The position numbers and the translations under genes are program-made. 64,000 bases of DNA from Massariosphaeria phaeospora (lineage: Eukaryota > Ascomycota > Dothideomycetes > Pleosporales). The stretch is taken from assembly GCA_011032825.1 (NCBI GenBank), contig JAADJZ010000016.1, positions 434,001-498,000 of the forward strand, written 5' to 3'. This document shows positions 43,397-53,148 of the stretch, one piece after another. The notes beneath the pieces are model-generated. The model saw only the letters and a program-made list of their open reading frames with translations, searched no databases and was not told the origin of the DNA. Every line of letters begins with the position of its first letter. The stretch's first letter is position 1.

Positions 43397-45386
43397 CTAC
43401 AACTCCCTCCTATCGGGAACCCGCATCTCCCAACTACGCGGCGGCACCACCAGCCCCATCCAGTAGTTCCACAGCCGGCCCAACTCGAAGAGCACGATTC
43501 TCACACTGTGTCTCCCAGTCAGTTCAGTTCAGTTTCCACGCCGCCTGTTGTGCGTGGTGCACGGCTTGGACTTACAATTTCCCCGGCAGCGCCACCCAGC
43601 TCTTCATCACATACACAAACACGCGCGTAATGAGCCCGATCTCGGCCCAGAACTCGTCGACGACCGTCATGTTGCGCGAGTCCCAGTCGCGCGAGAAGTC
43701 GGGCATGCCGTCGTCCTCGACCGCGACGACCGCCGGCTGCTCCTCGTCGTCGTCCGTGAGCAGTTTCTTCGTCTTGAGCGCTTCTTTGGTGGACTGCGAC
43801 GTGGGCGTGAGCACCACCGCGGCCTTGGGCGCCACGCCGTCGCGCTCGCCGAGCATGGCGCCGAACTGCTTGATCGCCCTGAGCGAGTGCGAGAGGCGGT
43901 CCAGCGTGTTCAGCAGGGCGACGAGCTCGGTGCGGCGCAGCGGCGGGTCGCGCGACGAGTCTTGTTCGTCGAATTCAAACAGGACTTTCAGCGCGGTGCC
44001 GTAGCCGCTGGTCTGCAGCTTGCCCCACAGGCGGCACTTGTCGCAGCCAACGCAGTCCATGATGCGGCTCACGTTGCGGAAGCGGTTGCGGAAGTCCTCC
44101 TTAAGGGCGACCGAGTCCGGGTCCTGGAACATGACCGTCTCGTCGAAGATGTCCGGGCCGGAGGGGATGGCCGAGGCGAGGCGCAAGACGCTGTTCTTGG
44201 TGCGCAGGTCTTGCGCGGGGTCCTCGGAGCAGAAGGAGTAGTCGGAGACGTGCTGGCGGATCTTGCCGACGGCGCGCATGATCAGCGCGAAGTTGAAGTA
44301 GATGTTCGAGACGCGCTCGGGGAAGTTGTGCAGGCGCTGCTCGTAGCACGACAGGTTCGGGCCCCATTGTCCCGTCTTCTGGTCGAGATAATCCCAGCAC
44401 AAGTGCGTGGAGATGGACGCGTGCATGCCTGAGATGACACGGTGGAAGACGCGCTTCTCAAGGCAAGTGTCGTCAAACTCGACCGGATCGAGTCTTGCCG
44501 TGGCCGTTCCTTGCGCAATGGCAGACTTGACGTTATCTCGCAGACCCTGGCTTTTCATGACGTCGCGGAGCTGATGCGCGGCCTGCATCTGGCCCTCATT
44601 CCCGAAGCCACCAAACGACGCCGCACCGAACGGCGAGGACTGAACGGTCGACTTGGAATCTTTCGGAGGCTTGCTGAAGCAGTTCTCCCGGTAGATAGCC
44701 TCCCAGACCTGCTGAGACCCGACACCCCCGTATCCAGTGAAGCGCTCCGGATTGTCCACCAGCGACACGTAGTCCCCCTTCGCCGAAGCGCGTTCGTCGT
44801 CTGGGATGCAGTAATCGCGGTCATCGCACTCGTCGTCATATTCCACCACACAGCTCTCGTCCACATTCATGCCCAGTCCTCCCTGCAGCGGCCGTGCCTT
44901 TTGCTCTCTCTGCTGTTTCTTCCCGGGATGCTGCGCCGTCGGGCCCTCGAGTTTCCCCAGCTCCTTTGCGCGCCAAACCAGCGGGATATCCTCCTCATTA
45001 TCCAGCGTGTTCACCGCACACGCCACGTTCCCGCACATGCCATTCTCGTCGTCCCAGAACGGGCATTTCTTGCTGTACAGGCTCAGTCGGTAGTGCGAGA
45101 AGAAGTCGGTCTTCTGGGTGATGGACTGGAGGTACGGGTGGATGGCGTCGTTCAGCTGCTCGAGGGTGCTGTAGCTGGCGCACGCATCGGACACGATGGC
45201 TGCCGGTTCAAACTGCGCAACACGTTTAGTATGCTGGCCCAGGAAGCGTGCGTAGTTGCACAACGAGATGCTTCTTACTGCGCAGACGTCTGAAGGCGGG
45301 TTCTTCGACTTGGATGGCGTGGCCGCGTGCGAACTACCCAGCAGCGAGAAGACTGCCAGGTAGAACACTTGCGCTGCAGACCGCAT
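43397..45386 (-). CDS. ERO1: Endoplasmic reticulum oxidoreductin 1
   Basis: The FAD-dependent ER thiol oxidase that reoxidises protein disulfide isomerase. Exons on the minus strand are 45279-45386, 43576-45212 and 43397-43505, giving 617 residues. A signal peptide (MRSAAQVFYLAVFSLLGSSHA) is followed by the shuttle pair C96-x4-C101 in GMCGNVAC and the active site C423-x2-C426-x2-C429 (CVGCDKC). SISTHLCWDYL and RVSNIYFNFALIMRAVGKI are family blocks. The C-terminal exon (FVRIVLFELGRLWNYWMGL) gives the membrane-associating tail seen in fungi. Intron 1 (45213-45278) is 66 nt with no in-frame stop; its GTAAGA donor, TACTAAAC branch site and GCGCAG acceptor, plus the restored VCAFEPAAIVSDAC block, show that it is an intron and not coding. 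Intron 2 (43506-43575) carries an AACTG repeat at its branch-point position. Confidence 0.93.
43516..43537. repeat. CAGTT pentanucleotide repeat in ERO1 intron 2
   Basis: About three to four copies of AGTTC on the plus strand. A 16-base segment (43519-43534, TCAGTTCAGTTCAGTT) is perfectly complementary to part of the repeat at 42939-42963. Confidence 0.8.
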
Positions 45387-46118
45387 GATGTATGAGCGAG
45401 TCTGTATATCCTAAGCCGGAGTCTCCGAATCAGCAAACGTCTGCGAGGGCGTCTCATGGTGCCGACTTACACTGCAAGCACTCTGCACCCTATATACAAC
45501 CGGCTACCCGTCGCTCGGCGTTGGGCTATTGACGCGGGGCAGTCAAAGAGGCCAGATTGAGTGATGTGCGGATCCTCGAGGACGGCACGAAGGTGAAGTG
45601 TGGCGGGGCTATTCAGCAACTAATATGGGAAAGCCGAGTCGAATAAATGAAAGAAGAAACAGCGGGCGGACAAGGGACCGAGTAATAGCGAGCGGGAGGC
45701 GCGAGGCTGGTTCGCGGGCTATTCGACGCCAGGTGCGGAAGTTGCACAGTAATAAATGGAAGTTACGTCTCGCGGGGAATTGTCATCACGGCCATATCGG
45801 ACCATGGCGGGACGTTGGAAAGGTGGCCTCAAAGTTGACGGACGGCGGACGGCAGACGGGACAAGGGGATGATTGAGTGTGGCTGTGACGCGGCCGGACC
45901 CCTGGCTTTTCTCGGCAACGGACCGCGTGGCGTAGGGCTGAGGCGCGGCCCGGGTCCAAGAGTACAAGAACTGACGGCATGTCACCAGCGGCTTGCTATT
46001 GGACAGCCATCACCACTACCACTCTCCAACTCTAGCAATACATATATCAAGCACTTCCAAACCCAAACCGCGCCAACCAAGTCAGACCCTTCTCCCATTC
46101 CCTCTTCAATCCCCCACA
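45387..46118. promoter_or_regulatory. Divergent promoter region of ERO1 and the rhodanese gene
   Basis: 732 bp between divergent starts. A TATATA element at 45491-45496 lies about 105 bases ahead of the ERO1 ATG. The rhodanese side has a C/A-rich leader at about 46010-46118. No gene was recognised inside. Confidence 0.45.
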
Positions 46119-46660
46119 ATGGCCTCCCCTTCAAACCCCTTCCCGCCCCCCCACTCCACAGCCCCCACCCTCCCGCGCTCCACAGCCCTCTCCACCCTCT
46201 CGTCTCCCTCCCTCCTCCTCGTCGACGTGCGCCGCACCGACTACGAAGGCGGCACCATAAAAGGCAGCATCAATCTGCCGGCGCAGAGTTTCTACTTGAA
46301 CCGCGCGGTGCTGTATGAGCTGTGCAAGCGGGCGGGGGTGCAGAGGGTGGCGTTTTATTGTGGTGAGTTTGATGTCTGCTGCAAATGCGTGAGGGAGGGA
46401 CTGAGGAAGTTGGGAAGGGCTGAGCTGAGTACTTACTACATCCAGGCTCCTCCCGTGGCAGGGGCCCGCGTTGCTCAGGCTGGTTCGCCGACTACATTTC
46501 CGAGCAAGGCGACAGCGATACGCAGCTTCAGTCGTTGACGCTAGGCGGCGGCATCAAGGGCTGGGTGCAAGCGGGCGAAGCCTACATCCAGCAAATGGAA
46601 GCCTACGACGCCGAGTACTGGAAGCAGTTCGACGAGCCGGAGAAAAAGGAAATGCAGTAA
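46119..46660 (+). CDS. YCH1: Rhodanese/CDC25-like phosphatase or arsenate-reductase family protein
   Basis: Exons 46119-46362 and 46446-46660 encode 152 residues forming one rhodanese domain. SLLLVDVRRTDYEGGTIKGSINLPAQSF is the typical first half, and FYCGSSRGRG carries a CX5R active loop (Cys, then Arg at +6), as in the Cdc25/Ych1/Arr2 group. It therefore could be a small tyrosine phosphatase or an arsenate reductase; the sequence does not decide between them. The second half contains GWFADYISEQG and LGGGIKGWVQAG, which complete the fold. An in-frame ATG upstream at 45993 would add an unlikely 42 residues, so the ATG at 46119 is chosen. The intron is 83 nt. The 3' ends of this gene and ALA1 are 151 bases apart. 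Confidence 0.85.
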
Positions 46661-46811
46661 TAGTACTTGCACCACACCAATTAGAGATCGGGCACACTTT
46701 CATTCCCCGGCAATGCAATGCCTGTCGAGCAGAGTGGGATAAGGGTACAGAACTGAGAACACATGTCCGCTAACACCTTCCTTGAGACATACCAAACATG
46801 TCCGCAGCTGT

Positions 46812-49800
46812 CTAGATCTTGAAATTCTCAATCCACTTCCTCGCCTCCTCAACACCCTCATCCACGCGCTCAGCATCAGTGCCCTGTCCACTAGCAGTTG
46901 GGGCGCCCGGCTTCCCCCCCGCCTTGCCACCCACGATATCAGTAACCGTCTTTGCCCACTTCGGACCATCGGCGCCCTGGGCTTTGAAGTGCTGTCCATC
47001 CGTTAGCCATATCCCGCAAACTATACTATATTAAAACGACATGCTTACCTCAGAAACATAACACCCGTGCACTATCTTGCCCTCTTCAGGATTGGCGCTG
47101 AACAGGTACACGCTCTTCTCTTTCAACGCACTCTTCGGCCCGCTCACGCTCTTGATGGCCTCCGAGATGGCTTTACCGACATTACTCGACCAGTCGACCT
47201 TCAGTACCAACGTCTTGGCATCCTCATCTTTCGCGAAGAAGTCTGTCACCGCGTCCAGGACACGCTTGTTATCGGCCTTGGCAAACACCTTCTGCTCGTC
47301 GAGAATCGCCTTCTGGATTTTATTGAAGCGGTCGCGGAACTGCGATTTCGTGAGGGCGGAGATGGACAGCTGGTTGAGCGCAGAGCCCATCTTCTTAGCC
47401 TCAGCCTCCTTTTCAGCGCCGAATTTCAGGTTCTCGAGCCTTTCGATCTGCGCCTCGAATGCGGAGGCTTCGCGCTGGACTTCGTATGCTGCTTGACCCG
47501 TCACTGCAACTATGCGTCGGATGCCCTTGGCAATACCGGATTCTTCGAGGATGACGAGCTCCTTGATCTCGCCTGTCTGCTTGACGTGCGTTCCACCGCA
47601 GAACTCAACAGACACCTTCTCCCACTTGGGGTTCTTGACGTCGGCGAGTAGGTCCTCGACCGAAACACCCACAGACACAACACGGACTGGATCTGGGTAA
47701 GTCTCGCCGAAGACGGCGCGCACCCCTCTGATCTCGCGTGCGGTTGCGAGAGGTACGTCTTTGGCATACACTTCCGAGTTCTGCCGTATGTAAGCAGTAG
47801 AGATCTTCTCGATTTCTCCGAGCTGGGCGTCGGGGATTCCGGATTTGTGGGAGAAGTCAAAGCGGAGTTTTTCTGGTGCTACAAGGGAGCCTTTCTGGTC
47901 GACTTCATTGCCGAGAACTTCACGAAGAGCGTAGTTGAGGACGTGAGTTCCAGTATGGTTGTTGCGTATCGGGTGGCGGCGGAGCTGTGACTGATTAACT
48001 TCATCCTACATCCAGAGGTCGAGATACCCACCTCATCATACTCAGTGATGACCTCGCTGCCGACGCTCAACTCGCCATACTTGAGATAACCGGTATGTAG
48101 CACGTAACCTGCGTATACCTGTACATTCTCAATACTGATCTCAGCCTCTCCATCAACCAGTAACCGCCCAGTATCATACTCCTGACCACCCTGCTCGGCA
48201 TAGAAGTTTGTCTTGTCGAGTAAAACACCGAATTGTTCACCTTCGGGAACCTCCTTTGTGCTCTGCAAGAACTTCTTCCCGTGATAAATAGCCTTGATGA
48301 CGGACGTGATATTCTCCCTGCCATACTTGGCAGAGTCGTCGGTCTTGGGCACGTCCGTCATGTTCTCTAGCGCACCCAGGTCATGAACGTCTAGCTTGAC
48401 GAGGGCTGCCGCAGCCTTCTTGTCGCCTTTGCTAGCCTCGCGAGCCTTCTCCTGCGCCTCATCGACCTCCTTGTCGTTGATGATCATGCCCCGCTCCTCC
48501 GCCATCAGCCTCGTCAGATCGACGGGGAATCCGTATGTGTCGTACAACCGCCAGACGTCATCTCCTGGGAGATCATTTGAGCCCTTGACCTTTGCCTTGT
48601 TGGCGTACTTTTCGAACATGACTTCGCCACGGTCTAACGACTTGGCAAAGCTCTTCTCCTCCTCATCCAAGATCTCCTTGATGTCCGCCTCTTTCTTCTT
48701 GATCTCCGGGAACATGTGGCCCATCTGCTCGACCAGGTTCGGCACAATCTGGGAGAAGAAGTCGCCGATCTCGGTCCCGAAGTACTTCCTAGCGTAACGG
48801 GCACCTCTCCGCAACACACGGCGGACAACATATCCCCGGCCAACGTTGTTGGGTACACCGCCGTCGGCAATGGCAAAGCTGAGTGTTCGGACGTGGTCGG
48901 CAACGACTCGATACGCGGTGTCAATGCCGTCTGCGTCATCGGTTCCAAACTTGCCCTGGTATTCCCTAGCTTTGGTAATCTCTTGTATTCGCTTGAACAG
49001 GGGTGTGAAGACATCAGTGTCGTAATTTGACTTCTTCTTCTGCAGCAAGCACACCAGCCGCTCAAAACCCATGCCCGTATCTACGTGCTTGTTCGGTAGC
49101 CCCCGCAACGACCTGTCTGGCTCGCGGTTGTACTGGATGAAGACGTTGTTCCAGATTTCGATGACCTCCGGATCGTCCTCGTTGACTAGAGAAGCAGCGT
49201 TCCTGTATTTCCCGTCCTCAGGCTCCCTCAGATCGTAGTGGACTTCCGAACACGGCCCACACGGGCCCTGGTCACCCATCTCCCAGAAGTTGTCTTTCAT
49301 ATTTCCAGGGAGTATATGGTCCTCCGGCACGCCAATCGTCTTCCAGAGCTCCTTCGCCTCGAGATCTGGATCCAGTCCTTCCGAGCCCTCGAAGTACGTC
49401 ACGTATAACCGCTGGGGATCAACACCGTACACCTTTGTAAGGAGCTCCCAGGTGAAGCCTATAGTCTCCTCCTTGAAGTAGTCGCCGAAACTCCAGTTCC
49501 CCAGCATCTCGAAGAAGGTGTGGTGGTAGCTGTCCTTGCCCACATCGTCCAGATCGTTGTGTTTTCCGCCAGCGCGAATACATTTCTGCGAGTTGACGGC
49601 GCGCTTGAGCTGGGCGAAATCGGAGGCGGGGTCGACGGTGCCTTGGAAGATGGACTTGTACTGGTTCATGCCAGCATTGGTGAAGAGGAGGGTCGGGTCC
49701 GAGAGGGGCACCACCGAGGACGAGGGAACTGGGAGGGTCAATTGGGGGGTTTCCGGGAGTCATTGCGCGGGAAGTAGTATATATTCGAGAAAAAGGTCTG

Positions 49801-49912
49801 AATAGAGGAAGTGCAGCTCACCGAATGTATGTCCCCGCTCCTTGAAGTAGCCCAGAAAGGTGTCCCGCACGCGGGTCGCACCCCACTCATGCTTCTCCTC
49901 GAGCAGCGACAT
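46812..49912 (-). CDS. ALA1: Alanyl-tRNA synthetase (cytosolic form; mitochondrial form starts at 50110)
   Basis: Charges tRNA-Ala. Exons on the minus strand are 49822-49912, 48032-49728, 47049-47984 and 46812-46991, giving 967 residues from the ATG at 49912. The class II catalytic domain includes [38 protein letters not shown] and [47 protein letters not shown] belongs to motif 3. The editing domain has the zinc-binding HxxxH (HTGTH, about 606-610) and CxxxH (CGGTH, about 725-729). A C-Ala domain follows, ending WIENFKI. An in-frame ATG at 50110 adds 66 residues rich in Arg, Ser, Thr and Pro, a plausible mitochondrial presequence, so one gene could make both isoforms. Introns are 93, 47 and 57 nt. 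Confidence 0.96.
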
Positions 49913-50110
49913 GGCGGGCGTAGTGCGCAGGCCTCGAGCACGGAGGGGTAGTGCAGGTAGTATCGAGTGTGGCAGCGAACTTCTCCCCGGCGTAAATGGA
50001 AAGGCTCGTGTGCTGCGGGTCGAGAAGAAAGCAGGACGCGTAGTCTGTCGAGCAGCAGGAACAGCAGTCGACGTGACTTCAGCCCATGGGTGACTCAGTC
50101 GCAGCAGCAT
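49913..50110 (-). CDS. ALA1: Alternative N-terminal extension of ALA1, putative mitochondrial targeting sequence
   Basis: 66 codons in frame and without a stop between ATG 50110 and ATG 49912, continuous with exon 1. It begins MLLRLSHPWAEV and contains FFSTRSTRAFPFTPGRSS and LRARGLRTTPA. It has no acidic residue beyond one Glu and many Arg, Ser and Thr, as expected of a matrix-targeting presequence ending near the RTTPA-M junction. Confidence 0.75.
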
Positions 50111-50392
50111 TCACTCGACGCGGTTGCGGTGGTGCCGAGCCCACGGCCGCTCCCCAGCTGCAGGTGCTGCCCTGGCCTGCCCCTCTTTTGCGCGACTCTC
50201 CAACCTTCTCGAACGTTCGCCAATTGGCCAGCAACCAAGACCGACTTTAAAGGGCGGCCCGCCACCAACCAACGCTGCAGCTCCACCTTCATCAAAGCAC
50301 AACGGACGCGCTTATTACCGGACAAGTCGAGATTGCTTATTACTCAGTGACGACGTGATAGAAACAGAGCAGACTCGGCACGGGTGGGATGC

Positions 50393-51058
50393 ATGGCGGA
50401 GGTCGTAGCTCCCAGCCGAGACCCGCAACCGCAACGGCGACAACTACAGGCACAAGCAGGGTGCCCGACACAGAGCGCGCCCCATGGCAGGAAGAGAGCC
50501 GCCGACGGCACACTCGAGCATGAGCAAAGGCTGAGCAAGCGCTTCGACCGACTGAAGCTGGGCATGCGCCGTCTGCACCTGCACGAACCCAGCCCATCTC
50601 CAGCGCGCAAACGCGACCGAAACCCACCGCGAGCACCCCCCGCCGACGACTGCATGCAAGTCGAGGACTCGCCGCACCGCGTCTACATCCACGACCTCGC
50701 CGCCGAGCTCTCGGACATCTCGTCCGACGACGAGAACCCGATCTTCCTGGCCGACATCGAGAAGCACATCGCGAAGATCCCGCAGCACATCCTCGCAGGA
50801 CCGGAGCCGAAGCCGAGTCGGGACAACCAGCTGGTGCTGTACAATGTGCCGGCGTCGTTGACGGTGCCGGCGGAGCAGGACAGTGTGCGCAAGGCTATTG
50901 TTGAGGCGCGCGCGAGGGTTAGGCAGAGGCAGGCGAATCCGATTGCGGAGATTGAGCGGGTGGGGGTTGGGAAATGGATGAATGGCGGATTCGAGGAGAG
51001 CAGGCGTGTGGATATACCCCCGATGGCGGACGATCCGGATGCGATGGATATCGATTGA
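50393..51058 (+). CDS. Small conserved fungal protein of unknown function
   Basis: A single exon of 221 residues from the ATG at 50393. A basic region (KRFDRLKLGMRRLHLHEP) is followed by an acidic linker (LAAELSDISSDDENPIFLADIEKHIAKIPQHIL) and a helical segment (EQDSVRKAIVEARARVRQRQANP), and it ends DDPDAMDID. I recognise this pattern as a widely distributed but unnamed Pezizomycotina protein. It has no membrane segment, signal or catalytic motif, and charge and composition suggest a nuclear or cytosolic adaptor. It is divergent from ALA1 with 282 bases between its ATG and the long ALA1 start, so the two genes share a promoter region. Confidence 0.75.
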   Translation: MAEVVAPSRDPQPQRRQLQAQAGCPTQSAPHGRKRAADGTLEHEQRLSKRFDRLKLGMRRLHLHEPSPSPARKRDRNPPRAPPADDCMQVEDSPHRVYIHDLAAELSDISSDDENPIFLADIEKHIAKIPQHILAGPEPKPSRDNQLVLYNVPASLTVPAEQDSVRKAIVEARARVRQRQANPIAEIERVGVGKWMNGGFEESRRVDIPPMADDPDAMDID

Positions 51059-51225
51059 CGGACACGGCAGGACAAACAAGCATCTATAGAAGTGAATTTC
51101 TCATTGGGTATTGATGCTTAATACATATTACGTCTAAAAGCAATGATCCAGTCATGCAGTTTGGTGAAGCAAAGCTACCCTGAGTCACCGTCTGCTACCT
51201 CCCCTTCTCATCATTCTGGACAGAC

Positions 51226-52003
51226 CTAGCGCCGCAATTTCGATATAAAGTTTGTGATCGCCAGCTTTGCTTGCTGTGGTCGGGGCGGTAACTCCGGCGT
51301 CTGATTTTGATTGTGGTTCTGCATCTCAACATCTCCACTTTGTCCTGCTCCAACTACACCGTTCTGCTGTGGGCCAACCACCCCACTCTGTTGAGGAGCC
51401 ATAGGGTACGTTCCCGTTGGTGCTGGCGCCATGCCATACTGCGGCATCTGCATGGCGTTCTGGTGAGGTTCCATCTTCATGGCACCCGCTGGAGGTGGGG
51501 CGTAGTAACCGGGCGGTGCATCGTTGCCATTGTACATTGGCGGTGGTTCGGAGTGTGTTCCGTCTGCGCGCTGGCCGTAGGGCTGGCCGTTGGGTTGACC
51601 GTATGGTGGTTGCGAGGCGTAGAATGTGAAGTGGTTCTGGGGCGTCTGGCCGTATTGCCGGCGGACTCGGTAGGAAATAAGCCACTGTGCACGCGTTAGA
51701 CCACATTATGGTGCACTTGCAGATGAGTAGACTGACTCGATGATATGCCAGGAGCGGCTTTCCCTGCTGCAGTCGCTTTTTGGCGTGCAGGTACCCGCCC
51801 ACGAACCATCCCAGGAAGACAAAGACGAAGACCATGAATATGACCCATTTGATTATCGTTCCTTTCTGGGCGCTTGTCAGTGTTCAAGCTCGACGCTGGA
51901 CAGACGCGCGGGATCTTACCTCTGTGTACCAGAACCCCTCCCGATAGCAATCTTCATTTCCATCGAAGTCCTCAAAGCAGTTGTATCTCTTCGCCAAACC
52001 CAT
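51226..52003 (-). CDS. Single-pass membrane protein with PY motif, RCR-like
   Basis: Exons on the minus strand are 51920-52003, 51737-51865 and 51226-51684, giving 223 residues. A short Cys-containing N-terminal segment (MGLAKRYNCFEDFDGNEDC) precedes one membrane helix (about 31-53, IIKWVIFMVFVFVFLGWFVGGYL), then a basic juxtamembrane stretch. A Pro/Gln/Gly/Tyr/Met-rich cytosolic tail holds a PPMY motif (about 119-122) and a PPY motif nearby. PY motifs bind WW domains of Rsp5-type ubiquitin ligases. Yeast Rcr1/Rcr2, which sort plasma-membrane proteins and affect chitin deposition, have the same layout, so an Rsp5 adaptor role is a reasonable inference, not a demonstrated one. Introns are 54 and 52 nt. 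Confidence 0.7.
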
Positions 52004-53148
52004 GATTACTAGTGTGACAAACTTCGAGCTCTATGAGAAGTATTGACGGCACAAACAAGTGGGGACTCAGGCGGTATAGAAAGACGAGGCCGGAGGTGTA
52101 GAGACCAGGTAGGTAAACAAGACGGATTTCGGAGATCAGTCTGAGCCAAGAAAGGGGCGCAAGAGACGGGTCTTTAGGCAAGAGACGGGTGCGCCACAGA
52201 CAAGTACGTATAGCTAGGGCTGAGCAGTAGTCCGTAGGTCGACGAGAGCAAACTGTATCAGGGTGGGTAGATCCGACGATGTGCGTTTCGGGGGCGTCAA
52301 AGGAGCCGGTTTCACGCCTGTGTCTACGGGTACGAGGTCGATGGTTTATAACGCAAAAGAGGGATCGCTGGAGAAAGACTGGTTATCAAGCGGGATGCGT
52401 TTTGGGGTAGAGAGTCGCATGAGAAGACAAGTTAAAGGAAAAGAAGTAGGTGTGGCGGGTGTGGAGAATTGTCGATGAGGTTGGCGGATGGCCGGGAAGC
52501 CGCGTACGCAAGGGGGCGGGCCGGGGTTCATGCAAGGCTGCGCAAGCCGAAAAGCTTAGCCTTGCCCACGTCTGGAGGGCTCGAGCATCGTCGACGACAG
52601 GCCGTGTGACACCGCGCCAGCTTGCTACATCGCTCCATGAACTGTAGAAATATGGAGTACTAATTACTAGATCTTGATCTCACATTTCACGGCGATTTGC
52701 AGCTATGATTTACTATGACTTCAATTGATCGATCTATCGTACTCGACTGCGCAGGCTTGGAACGCGCGTCGCTGATGTCATGCTCCAGCGCCAACAGCGA
52801 CAGGCCTGCACCCTTCTTCTAAACATACAAGCGGCCCTCCGCTACCTCGGTAATGTCCCAGATGCAAAAAGAAAGTACATATAATGTTATGGTGTGGTAT
52901 CGTGCCTGTAAACTCCCGGTATCCAGCCCCACATCCTGTGACTCGGTGACTCGCCAACCCAGAGAAGCAACCGAATACTCTTCTTTCGCCGTGCTGCGCC
53001 GCATTCAGACCTAGGGACTCAAAGAGAACCACCTTTGTCGTTGGAATGCTCACACATGTTCAGCCCACCAGTCGTCTGATTACATGTCGAATAAGCAGAT
53101 ATGTCGAATGACAATGTGTTGAGAAAAGTACAAGTCGAAAGAAAATGT
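52004..53148. other. Intergenic between the RCR-like gene and SNT2
   Basis: 1.15 kb upstream of the RCR-like gene and downstream of SNT2. Only short frames without domains were found. Confidence 0.5.

Noticed and set aside
45479..45485. CAGAGTG (minus strand) as an unfolded-protein-response element for ERO1
   Set aside because: A 7-base degenerate match with no second copy, placed between the TATA-like element and the ATG instead of upstream, is expected by chance.
47985..48031. ALA1 frame continuing through 47 bases to a stop near 47879
   Set aside because: The read-through loses similarity, while splicing gives the conserved [13 protein letters not shown] zinc site in the correct frame.
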